DNA of 64,000 nucleotides from Chitinophaga sp. YR627 (lineage in GTDB: Bacteria > Bacteroidota > Bacteroidia > Chitinophagales > Chitinophagaceae): positions 248,001 to 312,000 of the forward strand of contig NZ_FOUX01000004.1 of NCBI RefSeq assembly GCF_900114995.1, written 5' to 3'. Shown one piece after another: positions 26,789 to 35,233 of the stretch (positions are counted from its first letter, which is position 1; each line of letters opens with the position of its first letter). Both the position numbers and the translations under genes were made by a program. The notes under the pieces were generated by a model, which was not told the origin of the DNA, searched no databases, and saw only the letters and a program-made list of their open reading frames with translations.

Positions 26789-26912
26789 TGGTTTAACAAA
26801 CTAGCAATTTTTAAATTTCTACATACATCGACATGGATTTCGTTTCCATAAGCGATTTAGATTTTGGTTGATAAAATGGTAAGGAGGCTTTCTAGCCTCC
26901 TTTTAATTTTTT
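26789..26912 (+). ncRNA. Candidate small RNA or short-peptide transcript
   Basis: A region of about 120 nt between the promoter at 26755-26782 and the terminator at 26881-26912. It includes a 12-codon frame, 26833-26871 (MDFVSISDLDFG), ending 9 nt before the terminator stem. Whether the RNA or the peptide matters cannot be told from sequence. I recognise no Rfam family. Start and end are estimated from the signals. Confidence 0.4.
26881..26912 (+). terminator. Rho-independent terminator of the small transcript
   Basis: A perfect 9-bp stem AAGGAGGCT / AGCCTCCTT with loop TTCT, then TTAATTTTTT. Confidence 0.9.
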
Positions 26913-27038
26913 AGCCTGTTTTAAGGCGTTTTTAGCCCCTCTTTACGCTTTCTGCAATCATTCTCTCCCTCCTCAAAGAATACCGGAAACTGGCAAGTAA
27001 AACTCCAATAAATACTATTATACTTGCTTTCAATTAGT

Positions 27039-27046
27039 TAAATTTG
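27039..27046 (+). promoter_or_regulatory. TAnnTTTG promoter element of the yqgE gene
   Basis: TAAATTTG lies 18 nt before the first ATG of the YqgE gene. Confidence 0.45.
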
Positions 27047-27064
27047 GGTAAGTGCTAAAATTGT

Positions 27065-27625
27065 ATGTGTATGGTTTCTTTGTCGCCTGGAACATTACTG
27101 ATTGCGGACCCATTCCTTAAAGATCAGAATTTTGCCCGTACCGTTGTATTACTGTGCGAACATCAGGAGAGTCGGGGGAGCTTTGGTTTTGTGCTTAACA
27201 AGCTGTTTGACCAGTCTTTGAATGAGCTTGTACCGGAAGTGCTGATAAACAATATCAAAGTGTATTACGGAGGACCGGTACAGATAGACACCATTCACTT
27301 TATACATCAGCAGCCTGAATTGATCAGAGGCGGTTTTGAGATACAGAATGGCGTATACTGGGGTGGTGAGTTTGACCAGGTGGTATCATTGATCAATACC
27401 GGCCAGCTGGACCTGAACAAGATAAAGTTTTTCATTGGTTATTCCGGATGGAGCAGCGGACAGCTTGAAAATGAACTCAATGAAAAATCCTGGATCTTAT
27501 CTGAAAGCAATGCACCGCTTATTTTTGAAGAAAAAGAACAGAATATATGGCCGCAGGCGTTGAAGAACCTGGGCGCTAACTTTGCCATCATGGCTAATTT
27601 CCCGATAGATCCTTTACTGAACTAA
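27065..27625 (+). CDS. YqgE/AlgH family protein
   Basis: A 186-residue protein of the YqgE/AlgH family (UPF0301). The family core is visible: PGTLLIADPFLKDQNFARTVVLL near residues 7-29, GSFGFVLNK, YYGGPV, and FIGYSGWSSGQLENELNEKSW. A role in gene regulation has been proposed for AlgH, but the molecular function is unknown. A second ATG at 27071 is an equally good start. It is monocistronic. Confidence 0.9.
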   Translation: MCMVSLSPGTLLIADPFLKDQNFARTVVLLCEHQESRGSFGFVLNKLFDQSLNELVPEVLINNIKVYYGGPVQIDTIHFIHQQPELIRGGFEIQNGVYWGGEFDQVVSLINTGQLDLNKIKFFIGYSGWSSGQLENELNEKSWILSESNAPLIFEEKEQNIWPQALKNLGANFAIMANFPIDPLLN

Positions 27626-28240
27626 CTGCTGAACAGCTACGTATATGCTCCTCCGTATGCCGGTAAACCGGCTTTAGAACCACCTGTGGAAAAAAAAGTT
27701 AAAAAATTATTATATGCCTATCGGCTGAGGCCCAATGACTAACGTCAATGGGTGCATTTCCGCTACTCAAAACGCTTCCCTTAAACGAGGATATTTAAAA
27801 AAAATCAAATATCTTGCTTAGGTAAAAAAGTAATGTAGTCAGAGCATTCTATTGTTTGTAAACCTGCTGATAATAGGACACCGTAGGGGAAGGAATTCTA
27901 ATATAACCGAATATAAATACCTATGAAGGACAAACCAGATCACGTTTACACCTTCCTGGATATAGAATAAAAACTAAAACAATTCGCAACAACGAAGTAA
28001 ATGAGAGACCCTTTTTTTTATCAGGGTCAGGACATTATTTCAAACGGTTGAAGCAATAAAATCATTCGTCATTATAAACATAAAATATTCATTTTCATAG
28101 GAACAGGCCCTAGTGCCGCTGTGGGATGTATTTCCTGCGCAGCCGGGACCTGATTTGTGCAACGCCCTGGCCAGTAATCTTACTGCGCTCCAGAACAGGG
28201 TTATTTATTAATTAGATTGGAATAGTTAGGACAAAAAGAA

Positions 28241-28275
28241 AGGCCGGGTAATCATACCCGGCCTATTTATTTTAA
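28241..28275. terminator. Perfect 10-bp terminator hairpin
   Basis: AGGCCGGGTA / TACCCGGCCT with loop ATCA, followed by ATTTATTTTAAT on the plus strand. It has no gene immediately upstream on the plus strand. Confidence 0.75.
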
Positions 28276-28278
28276 TCA

Positions 28279-28570
28279 GGAATTAGGTAATTAACAATTA
28301 AGAATTGAAATGCAGCGGAGATTGACCGGGATTGAATATAAAGAAGATTAACAGGTAGAAATAATATGAGTTGATATACGAAAGCCAGTATCAATATAAA
28401 AGTTGACATCTGGCTGATGTATAAATAAAAAAGAGACGCTTCAATTGAAACGTCTCTTTTTCTATTTGAAAGTAAATTATATCTACTTTGCTATTAATCC
28501 TTAAGACCTGAAATTAAGTTTCAGCCGTAAATAACCAATTCTTAATTGTTAATTCTTAATTCTTAATTTA
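28279..28570. repeat. Element bounded by inverted AATTNNN arrays
   Basis: AATTAACAATTAAGAATTG (28289-28307) recurs as an exact 19-bp inverted copy at 28536-28554, and both lie within 7-bp-period AATTNNN arrays. The 230 bp between them hold the atpC terminator. The right array overlaps the atpC stop codon. This has the outline of a small non-autonomous element, but no flanking duplication is evident. Confidence 0.5.
28428..28461. terminator. Bidirectional terminator after atpC
   Basis: A perfect 11-bp stem AAAAAGAGACG / CGTCTCTTTTT with an AT-rich loop and T-tracts on both sides. It lies 107 nt beyond the atpC stop. Confidence 0.85.
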
Positions 28571-28819
28571 TTTCGCTTCTGCGCCTTCAACAAGCACAGT
28601 TGCTTTATTTCTGTATACTTCCACGAAACCACCTTCTATGTTATAGAACTCGTTCTGTGTTTTATCTTTCAGCACCTTCATCCTGCCTTTGCCCAGGGCA
28701 GCGATCAACGGTGCGTGCCTGTCCAGCACTTCGAAAAGACCGTCAATGCCTGGCAGCTGTACACCATACACTTCGCCGGAATACAGTTTTCTTTCAGGTG
28801 TTAATACTTCTAATAACAT
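28568..28819 (-). CDS. atpC: ATP synthase F1 subunit epsilon (short form)
   Basis: At 83 residues it covers only the N-terminal beta-sandwich of the epsilon subunit (LEVLTPERKLYSGEV, PGIDGLFEVLDRHAPLIAAL), and lacks the C-terminal two-helix domain that gives about 135 residues elsewhere. Short epsilon subunits are usual in this phylum, so it is not a truncation. It follows atpD by 24 bp, as in the conserved atpD-atpC pair; the other ATP synthase genes are not nearby. Confidence 0.93.
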   Translation of the reverse strand: MLLEVLTPERKLYSGEVYGVQLPGIDGLFEVLDRHAPLIAALGKGRMKVLKDKTQNEFYNIEGGFVEVYRNKATVLVEGAEAK

Positions 28820-28843
28820 ATTAAAAGTTAAGGGTGAAAAATA

Positions 28844-30346
28844 TTAGTTATTAGCTGCTTCCAGTAGTTTCTTACCTTTCTCGATAGCTGCTTCGATGTT
28901 ACCAACCAGGTTGAATGCTGCTTCAGGATACTCATCTACTTCACCGTCCATGATCATGTTGAAACCACGGATAGTTTCTTCGATTGGCACCAGTACACCT
29001 TTCAGACCAGTGAACTGTTCTGCTACGTGGAAAGGCTGAGACAGGAAACGCTGTACACGACGAGCGCGGGATACTGTCAGTTTATCTTCATCACTCAACT
29101 CATCCATACCCAGGATCGCGATGATGTCCTGCAGCTCTTTATAACGCTGAAGGATCATTTTCACTCTCTGTGCACAGTTGTAGTGAGCTTCACCTACGAT
29201 ACTAGGACTGAGGATACGGGAAGTAGATTCCAGCGGGCTCACAGCAGGATAGATACCTAAGTCGGAGATCTTACGATCCAGTACCGTGGTAGCATCCAGG
29301 TGCGCAAAGGTTGTAGCAGGAGCCGGGTCAGTCAAGTCATCCGCAGGTACGTAAACCGCCTGTACGGAAGTGATTGAACCATTTTTAGTGGAAGTGATAC
29401 GTTCCTGCATCAGACCCATCTCTGTTGCCAGGGTTGGCTGATAACCCACCGCTGATGGCATACGGCCTAACAGCGCGGATACTTCAGAACCTGCCTGTGT
29501 GAAACGGAAGATGTTGTCTACGAAGAACAGGATATCCTTACCACCACCTGCAGTACCATCTCCATCACGGAAATATTCTGCCATTGTCAGACCGGATAAA
29601 GCCACACGAGCACGTGCTCCCGGTGGTTCGTTCATCTGACCGAAGATGAAGGTAGCCTGAGATTGCTTCAGACCTTCTTTATCTACTGCGCTCAGATCCC
29701 ATCCGCCATGTTCCATGGACTCCTGGAATTTCGCGCCATATTTTACGATACCAGCTTCGATCATTTCACGCATCAGGTCATTACCTTCACGGGTACGCTC
29801 ACCCACGCCGGCAAATACGGATAAACCTTCGTAACCTTTTGCGATGTTGTTGATCAGCTCCTGGATCAATACGGTTTTACCCACACCAGCACCACCGAAC
29901 AGACCAATCTTACCACCTTTTGCATATGGCTCGATCAGATCGATTACTTTGATACCAGTGAACAGTACTTCTGTATCTGTTGCCAGATCTTCGAATTTAG
30001 GCGGCTTACGGTGAATAGGATATCCATTGCTGCTATCAACATCACCCAAGCCATCGATAGCCTCACCTACCACGTTGAACAAGCGACCTTTGATGCCTTC
30101 GCCCACCGGCATTTTAATAGGAGTGCCCTTGTCCGTTACGGCCATTCCTCTCACGAAACCATCCGTAGAGTCCATTGCCACGCAACGAACGCTATCTTCA
30201 CCAAGGTGCTGCTGTACTTCCAGCACTACCTTCTGACCATTTTCGCGGGTAATTTCCAGTGCGTTGTAGATTTCGGGCAACTTTCCATCAAAGTGGACGT
30301 CCACCACGGGACCGATAATTTGCTTGATCTTACCTGTGTTAGGCAT
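28844..30346 (-). CDS. atpD: ATP synthase F1 subunit beta
   Basis: Catalytic subunit of the F1 ATP synthase, 500 residues. Walker A is GGAGVGKTVL near 155-164; VGERTREGNDL and DELSDEDKLTVSRARR are the family signatures. It is co-transcribed with atpC. A textbook Bacteroidota promoter lies 52 nt upstream. In this phylum atpDC is often detached from the rest of the ATP synthase genes, as here. Confidence 0.98.
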   Translation of the reverse strand: MPNTGKIKQIIGPVVDVHFDGKLPEIYNALEITRENGQKVVLEVQQHLGEDSVRCVAMDSTDGFVRGMAVTDKGTPIKMPVGEGIKGRLFNVVGEAIDGLGDVDSSNGYPIHRKPPKFEDLATDTEVLFTGIKVIDLIEPYAKGGKIGLFGGAGVGKTVLIQELINNIAKGYEGLSVFAGVGERTREGNDLMREMIEAGIVKYGAKFQESMEHGGWDLSAVDKEGLKQSQATFIFGQMNEPPGARARVALSGLTMAEYFRDGDGTAGGGKDILFFVDNIFRFTQAGSEVSALLGRMPSAVGYQPTLATEMGLMQERITSTKNGSITSVQAVYVPADDLTDPAPATTFAHLDATTVLDRKISDLGIYPAVSPLESTSRILSPSIVGEAHYNCAQRVKMILQRYKELQDIIAILGMDELSDEDKLTVSRARRVQRFLSQPFHVAEQFTGLKGVLVPIEETIRGFNMIMDGEVDEYPEAAFNLVGNIEAAIEKGKKLLEAANN

Positions 30347-30944
30347 ATTTTTAAGAGGTTTATAAATGCTTAAAATGAGCGGTTTGTTAATTTTGCCGCA
30401 AAGGTAACTGTTAATAGGAGAAATTCAAAAAATAGTCGGACAGACCAGAGACACTTGTCCACAGCCCTCAATTATCTATTGGAAGTCAATTAGTTCTTAC
30501 AAGAAAAGGCGATGAATGAGGAATGCAATTTAGTCCTTTTAACGTATACATCCTCCACTAAAGTCTATAGATAACTATTTTTTATTATAAGCAAAGTATG
30601 ATATTATAAATTCTCTTCAACCATTAGCCCTGCTAACTTTCAACCTCCCTCCTGTCTAACATTTTTTTAACGGTTTCTGTGAATATTTTGCTAAATAAAC
30701 AAGCTAGCAAACTGATCAAACCTGCTGTAGACAAGCTTTTAGCGTTTCAGGCACAGATATTGATTTATACTAAACAAGCTAATATCTGACTCCGAACCAT
30801 CGAACTAAACAGATGCCAAAGGCCAGCTTTCAGCCTTAACAATTGATCAACTGTTATATACCACGCATTCGTTCACCGTTAAATTTTATAGCCTTCAGTA
30901 AGTACTAAATCGCTATACAGTATTGTTTTCGGACAAATTATAAG
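30347..30944. other. Divergent-gene spacer
   Basis: It holds the atpD promoter at the left end. The rest, AT-rich, has two copies of AAACAAGCTA (near 30697 and 30773) and no visible RNA gene or further ORF. The leader of the DUF6600 gene lies at the right end. Confidence 0.45.
30399..30429 (-). promoter_or_regulatory. Consensus promoter of atpD-atpC
   Basis: On the minus strand: TTTG at 30429-30426, a 19-nt spacer, then TACCTTTG at 30406-30399. This is an exact match to the TTTG-N19-TAnnTTTG consensus of Bacteroidota sigma-A promoters. The expected 5' leader is about 45 nt. Confidence 0.85.
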
Positions 30945-30971
30945 TTGCCACACCCATTTAAAACAATCGAC

Positions 30972-32408
30972 ATGAAAAACATAACAAAATATATTTCATT
31001 AGCTGTGATTGCGGTTTCGCTGTCAGTCACCGGCGTATCCTGCGCCACGACCCGGCAGCCTTATCAGCAGACACAGGTTTCTATATCCGGCTTCTACGAC
31101 GAACTTAGCCCATACGGCCGCTGGACCTCCTACGGCAATTATGGACAGGTATGGATCCCGAACGCCGGTCCCGACTTCCAGCCCTACTCTACCGCAGGTC
31201 ACTGGGTATATACTGACTACGGCTGGACGTGGGTATCTGATTATGACTGGGGATGGGCGCCCTTCCACTACGGCCGCTGGGCATTTGACGATGCATACGG
31301 CTGGATGTGGGTACCTGGTACCGAATGGGGACCAGCATGGGTAAGCTGGAGAAACAGTAATGATTACTATGGATGGGCACCGCTTGGCCCGGGTATGACG
31401 ATCGGCGTCAGCATGAACATCCCGGTAGGTTACTGGTCATTCGTACCCTGCCAGTACATTACCAGCACATATGTCAACAGATACTATGTGGACAGAAGTC
31501 ATCGCGTGAATGTGTATAACAACACGACCATCATCAACAATACAACCGTGATCAATAACCGGACTTACTACCGTGGTCCTGCTACCCGTGATGTGGAACG
31601 TTACACCCGTAATGAAATCCGCCCTGTCCGTGTAGTCGATGGTAACCGTCCCGGCCGTGCCACCGTTGACCGTAACCAGGTAAGTATGTATCGTCCGCAG
31701 CCTTCGTCTTTACGCGGAGGACGTGGCAATAACACCTTCACCAATGGTAACAATAACGACAGAAATAATTCTGACAGACCGGTACCAGGCAGGACTATCC
31801 GCAGAAATGACCTGCCCGACAGAAATAATGATGGCCGTCCTGACAACGGTGTACCCGGCAGAACAATAGACAGGGGAAATATAAGTCGGCCGGATAATAG
31901 TACACCAGTAAGGCCCATCGAGAATAACAATAACAACAATATACCTGGCAGAAGACCAGAGTTTGACAGGAATAACAACAGACCGGTCACACCGGCTCCA
32001 TCTACACCGTCTGCTCCGTCTACAAGACCGGTAACGCCGTCTAACCCGGGTAATAACAATACGTTTACGCCAAGACCTGACAACAATTCAAGGCCTGACC
32101 GTTCTAACAGCAGACCTGAAACAAGGCCGATGACGCCGACACCGAGCCCTGGTCCGGTAACAAGACCATCACAGCCACAGATGTCACGTCCGCAGCCACA
32201 ACCTGAGATGTCTCGTCCGCAGCCGCAGCCTTCTCAGTCCCGTCCGCAGATGGTAGCGCCACAGGCACAACCTCGTCCGTCACAGCCTCCAATGCAGTCA
32301 CGTCCGCAGGTACAGCCATCACGTCCGGCGCCACAGCCGCAGCCACAACGTGCTGCTCCGGCTCCATCAGCGCCACGTAGTGACAGGGCCAACAGAGGCG
32401 GCCGTTAA
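30972..32408 (+). CDS. DUF6600-type lipoprotein with disordered Pro/Asn/Gln-rich tail
   Basis: A 478-residue exported protein. The N-terminus is a lipoprotein signal (hydrophobic 8-22, then TGVSC). Residues about 35-180 are a Tyr/Trp/Gly-rich repeat domain: several WxWVxxxxWGWAPFHYGRW-like units, the DUF6600 pattern. From about 190 the chain is rich in Asn, Pro, Arg, Ser and Gln, with repeated PQPQ/RPQ and NNN runs, so it is probably disordered or surface-exposed. The start at 30972 is chosen because the signal sequence begins there. It abuts, stop to stop, the minus-strand GNAT gene with no terminator. Function unknown. Confidence 0.8.
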   Translation: MKNITKYISLAVIAVSLSVTGVSCATTRQPYQQTQVSISGFYDELSPYGRWTSYGNYGQVWIPNAGPDFQPYSTAGHWVYTDYGWTWVSDYDWGWAPFHYGRWAFDDAYGWMWVPGTEWGPAWVSWRNSNDYYGWAPLGPGMTIGVSMNIPVGYWSFVPCQYITSTYVNRYYVDRSHRVNVYNNTTIINNTTVINNRTYYRGPATRDVERYTRNEIRPVRVVDGNRPGRATVDRNQVSMYRPQPSSLRGGRGNNTFTNGNNNDRNNSDRPVPGRTIRRNDLPDRNNDGRPDNGVPGRTIDRGNISRPDNSTPVRPIENNNNNNIPGRRPEFDRNNNRPVTPAPSTPSAPSTRPVTPSNPGNNNTFTPRPDNNSRPDRSNSRPETRPMTPTPSPGPVTRPSQPQMSRPQPQPEMSRPQPQPSQSRPQMVAPQAQPRPSQPPMQSRPQVQPSRPAPQPQPQRAAPAPSAPRSDRANRGGR

Positions 32409-32933
32409 TCACTGGCAGCCATAGACTTCGAGATATATTTCGTTACTGATTTTGGTAAAGGTATGTTCCTCCGGGGGCATACCTTTTTGCATGAGGAGCA
32501 TAGGAAGGGGCGCTCCGCCTGCCTGATAGGGAGGTTGCAGATAATTGAAGGCATAGGCCCTAAAGCCCAGTCCTTCGTAAAACCGGATCCGGCGCTGTGC
32601 ATCGATGGTATGGGGTAACTCCACTTCAAGCACCAGCTTTTTATGGTCTGCTTCAAGTACCTGCATCACAGCACTGCCAATACCGGCGCCCCGTTGTTCG
32701 GGACTCACCGCAAAATGTTCTATGAATACAAAATCTGTCAGTTGCCAGTAGAATACGAAACCGGCAAATTGTTCACTGTTCTCCAGCAATCCCAGTCGCA
32801 ACGCACCAGTGTTCAGCAATGTCTGCTGAGCGGTCAGGTTACGCCGTTCCTCTGCGGGAAATGCCTGTTCATATAAATCCGCTACATGCCCGGGGATGAT
32901 GAGCGGTGGTAATAAATTCCGTATTGATAACAT
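32409..32933 (-). CDS. GNAT family N-acetyltransferase
   Basis: A 174-residue protein with the GNAT acetyl-CoA loop EQRGAGIGSAVMQ near 80-92, then KLVLEVELP and RIRFYEGLGF near 118, typical of this fold. The substrate is unknown. It converges directly with the DUF6600 gene: the two stop codons are adjacent without an intervening base. Confidence 0.85.
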   Translation of the reverse strand: MLSIRNLLPPLIIPGHVADLYEQAFPAEERRNLTAQQTLLNTGALRLGLLENSEQFAGFVFYWQLTDFVFIEHFAVSPEQRGAGIGSAVMQVLEADHKKLVLEVELPHTIDAQRRIRFYEGLGFRAYAFNYLQPPYQAGGAPLPMLLMQKGMPPEEHTFTKISNEIYLEVYGCQ

Positions 32934-33117
32934 TAATGCAAATGTAAGGCTTGTGTTAGTCCGGGAAACTGACCAGGATCAGTCGCAGGTACTGTTTCTG
33001 ATCATCCTTATCGTCCAGAAGAAAAGAGGCACTGCCTGCAGCTCGTCCAAAACTACAGTAGTGCCTCACAAACGAGAACCCAAGATAAATATTTGAAAAA
33101 CGTAGTTTAAATCGTCA

Positions 33118-33720
33118 TTACTGTGGTACACACATGTAAGGGTCCACAGCGCCCGGTGCTGCCGGTTTACTGGCAGACCAGCAGAAATTCATCGGCTGAC
33201 TGGTAATACTCTGCAGCTTCAGGGAGACCTTCTGCCCTTTCCGGCTGGAAGAGGCATCCACTGATTTTGTGCCCTTTGCCGGTACGTCGTTTACGGTGTA
33301 CTGTTCTGTCTTAAACACATCACCGTTTCCCTTCATATACTGTACCGCTACCACGACATTATCCAGCGGATATTCCGTCTGATTGCGCACGATGATCTTC
33401 AGGTCCTTGATACCTCCCAGGAAGCCGGTGCGGTAATCGCTTGTATTGACCGAAATAAACTGGTTCCAGTTGCGGCGGTAATAAGTACGCCGTTCTACGA
33501 AAGTACCTTCCGTACGGGCGTTTATTTCCCTTCTGTCGGCTATCTGCCGGGCCGTCTGGCTGTTTACTTCCAGAGAACGTCTCAGATCACGGTTTTCGTT
33601 GATCAGGCGTTCATTCTCTGACAACACCTGTTTTACCCGCTTTTGCTGCCGGGAGTAACTCATCACCAGAAAAAATATCAGGCAGATGATTACAAAAATG
33701 TATCCCACTTGTCGCTTCAT
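33118..33720 (-). CDS. Membrane-anchored protein of the efflux operon, unknown function
   Basis: A 200-residue protein: one N-terminal membrane helix (about 6-22), a coiled-coil-like segment rich in Glu, Asn and Arg (about 28-65), and a C-terminal part of mixed beta character (DLKIIVRNQTEYPLDNVVVAV) resembling a small immunoglobulin-like fold. It follows the TolC gene by 37 bp and may be part of the operon. I start it at 33720 (MKRQVGYIF); a longer frame to 33801 overlaps the TolC gene. No known family recognised. Confidence 0.7.
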   Translation of the reverse strand: MKRQVGYIFVIICLIFFLVMSYSRQQKRVKQVLSENERLINENRDLRRSLEVNSQTARQIADRREINARTEGTFVERRTYYRRNWNQFISVNTSDYRTGFLGGIKDLKIIVRNQTEYPLDNVVVAVQYMKGNGDVFKTEQYTVNDVPAKGTKSVDASSSRKGQKVSLKLQSITSQPMNFCWSASKPAAPGAVDPYMCVPQ

Positions 33721-33757
33721 ATCAGGCGAAGTAGAAAAAATAATGCCAACTCCGGCC

Positions 33758-35233
33758 TCATCTTTCTTTAAACTCGTATCTGATCTTCTGGGATCTCTCA
33801 AAATCGTACAGCGTTAACAGGCGTACGGTATAGTAAGAGGTCCAGAAGGAGCGCAGTGCGTTGATGTAGTTCTGATTGGCCATATCCTTTTCCTGCTGGG
33901 CCAGATTGAGGTCTGTAATGGATATTTTGCCAATATAGTAACGCTGTTTCGTGATCTCATACCGCTGTTTCGCAATGGTATCCGCTTTAGCCGCACTTTC
34001 CAGCAGCTTACGCTGGATGTTGAATTGCTGTGTCTGTAAATAGATCTCCTGTTCGAAATTCCGTTCCTGTTGCTGTATATCTATCTCTGCCAGCTCCTGG
34101 TTCGCTTTTGCCTGTCTGATGCGATTACGGGCTCTTCCCCAGTCCATAATCGGGATGGACACCCCGACACTCAATAACTGGGTTTGTTGCAGATTTCCGC
34201 CTCCATAAGCGTTTTTTAGCGTAGAACCCTGACGTGCCTGTCCGAAGTTGGCCGAAACGTTTAACTGATAACCACTGTTACCTCTGGCTTCTGCTACCTG
34301 TTGCTCCGCTTCCAGCCGCTGACGGCGAAAGGTCAGTACTGCCTGGCGGTTATCCTGTGCTTCGCGCTGCGCGACGTCCAGGGGGATCATCAGGGCAGGA
34401 ATGGTATCCGGCAATGAAACCTGCACACTCGTACCCTTGGGTAAGGTCAGGAACTGGGTCAACTCACGATAGGCTATCTCCTTGCTCAGTGAAGCCTGTT
34501 CCAGGTTATTGCGGGCATTGATCAGGTTCAGTTCTATCTGCAGCAACTCATTCTCTGCGATCTTACCCAGCTCATATCTACCCTTTGAAATCTTGTATAA
34601 AGTATCGGTATTGGCAACGTTCTGTTGCAATATTAACTCCTGCTGCTGAGCCACCAATGCATCGAAGAAATAACCGGCTGCCTGCAGGCCTGTTTTTTCC
34701 AGTGTCTCGATGTACTGTTTCTTTGATTCCTCATACAGCAATGGCTGTATACGGCTGTCCCAGCGATAGGGATTGTATAAGAGCGTGGGCTGAAAATAAC
34801 TGATGGAAAACGGTGTAGAAAGATAGCCTACACTTGAAGACGGATCAAAGACGTCGTTCCTGGACAGGTTGGTGGCAACGGAGAACTGTCCGCCGGTAAA
34901 AGGGACGATCTGGTCTGCTGCCAGACTGGTAAACGTATATGAATAGGAACTCTTGCTGAAAGCATAGGTACCATCCGGCTGACGGATGCTCTCAATGTTC
35001 CCCAGAAAACTACTGTTATTGGTGGCCTGCAGTTTTAACTGCGGACGGCGGCCTGCCACATAGTATCTGAAGGCATAGAGACTGTTCAGCGCACTGCTGC
35101 GCGCTTTATAGTAAGAAGGCGATTGTTGCTGTGCCTGTACAACCACTCCCTGCAAAGACAATGTTTGCTGAGCATGGGTAACAGCGAAGGTTAACAATCC
35201 ACAGATCGTAAACAGAATAGGTTTCTTAATCAT
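33758..35233 (-). CDS. TolC-family outer membrane efflux protein
   Basis: A 491-residue outer-membrane channel. A signal peptide covers the first 22 residues (ending THAQ). The rest has the repeated TolC pattern of long amphipathic helices, e.g. LELGKIAENELLQIELNLINARNN-like spans and RYYIGKISITDLNLAQQEKD near the C-terminus. It forms the exit duct for the adaptor and permease encoded upstream. Start 35233 overlaps the permease stop by 8 bp (ATGATTAA), typical of translational coupling. Confidence 0.92.
   Translation of the reverse strand: MIKKPILFTICGLLTFAVTHAQQTLSLQGVVVQAQQQSPSYYKARSSALNSLYAFRYYVAGRRPQLKLQATNNSSFLGNIESIRQPDGTYAFSKSSYSYTFTSLAADQIVPFTGGQFSVATNLSRNDVFDPSSSVGYLSTPFSISYFQPTLLYNPYRWDSRIQPLLYEESKKQYIETLEKTGLQAAGYFFDALVAQQQELILQQNVANTDTLYKISKGRYELGKIAENELLQIELNLINARNNLEQASLSKEIAYRELTQFLTLPKGTSVQVSLPDTIPALMIPLDVAQREAQDNRQAVLTFRRQRLEAEQQVAEARGNSGYQLNVSANFGQARQGSTLKNAYGGGNLQQTQLLSVGVSIPIMDWGRARNRIRQAKANQELAEIDIQQQERNFEQEIYLQTQQFNIQRKLLESAAKADTIAKQRYEITKQRYYIGKISITDLNLAQQEKDMANQNYINALRSFWTSYYTVRLLTLYDFERSQKIRYEFKER

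Larger units (their letters stand above)
26547..27064. other. Non-coding gap holding a putative small RNA unit
   Basis: It holds a promoter-like pair (26755-26782) followed by a strong terminator at 26881-26912 and, on its right, the YqgE promoter. I see no ordinary gene in the rest; the left 200 bp are featureless AT-rich DNA upstream of the kinase gene. Confidence 0.5.
27626..28567. other. Long non-coding gap, 940 bp, with several hairpins
   Basis: There is no frame with protein character. It contains a hairpin GCCGGTAAACCGGC just after yqgE; GATATTT/AAATATC around 27790-27815; GACCC/GGGTC around 28007-28027; an imperfect long hairpin 28105-28155 (CAGG...CCTG outer pair); a CAGTAA/TTACTG hairpin nested in CCCTG/CAGGG near 28160-28200; a perfect terminator at 28241-28275; and another at 28428-28461. 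The run of structure before the 28241 terminator could be a structured RNA, but it does not match tmRNA, RNase P or SRP RNA signatures that I know. Confidence 0.45.

Noticed and set aside
28105..28200. SRP RNA (4.5S) or tmRNA between yqgE and atpC
   Set aside because: The conserved SRP tetraloop region (GGAAG...AGCAG) does not match on either strand, and no tag-peptide frame is present.
1943..28570. AATTNNN arrays as a CRISPR array
   Set aside because: Units are 7 bp with no spacers, and no cas genes are in the window.
28568..28819. atpC as a truncated gene
   Set aside because: The 83-residue form is the usual epsilon subunit length in this phylum.
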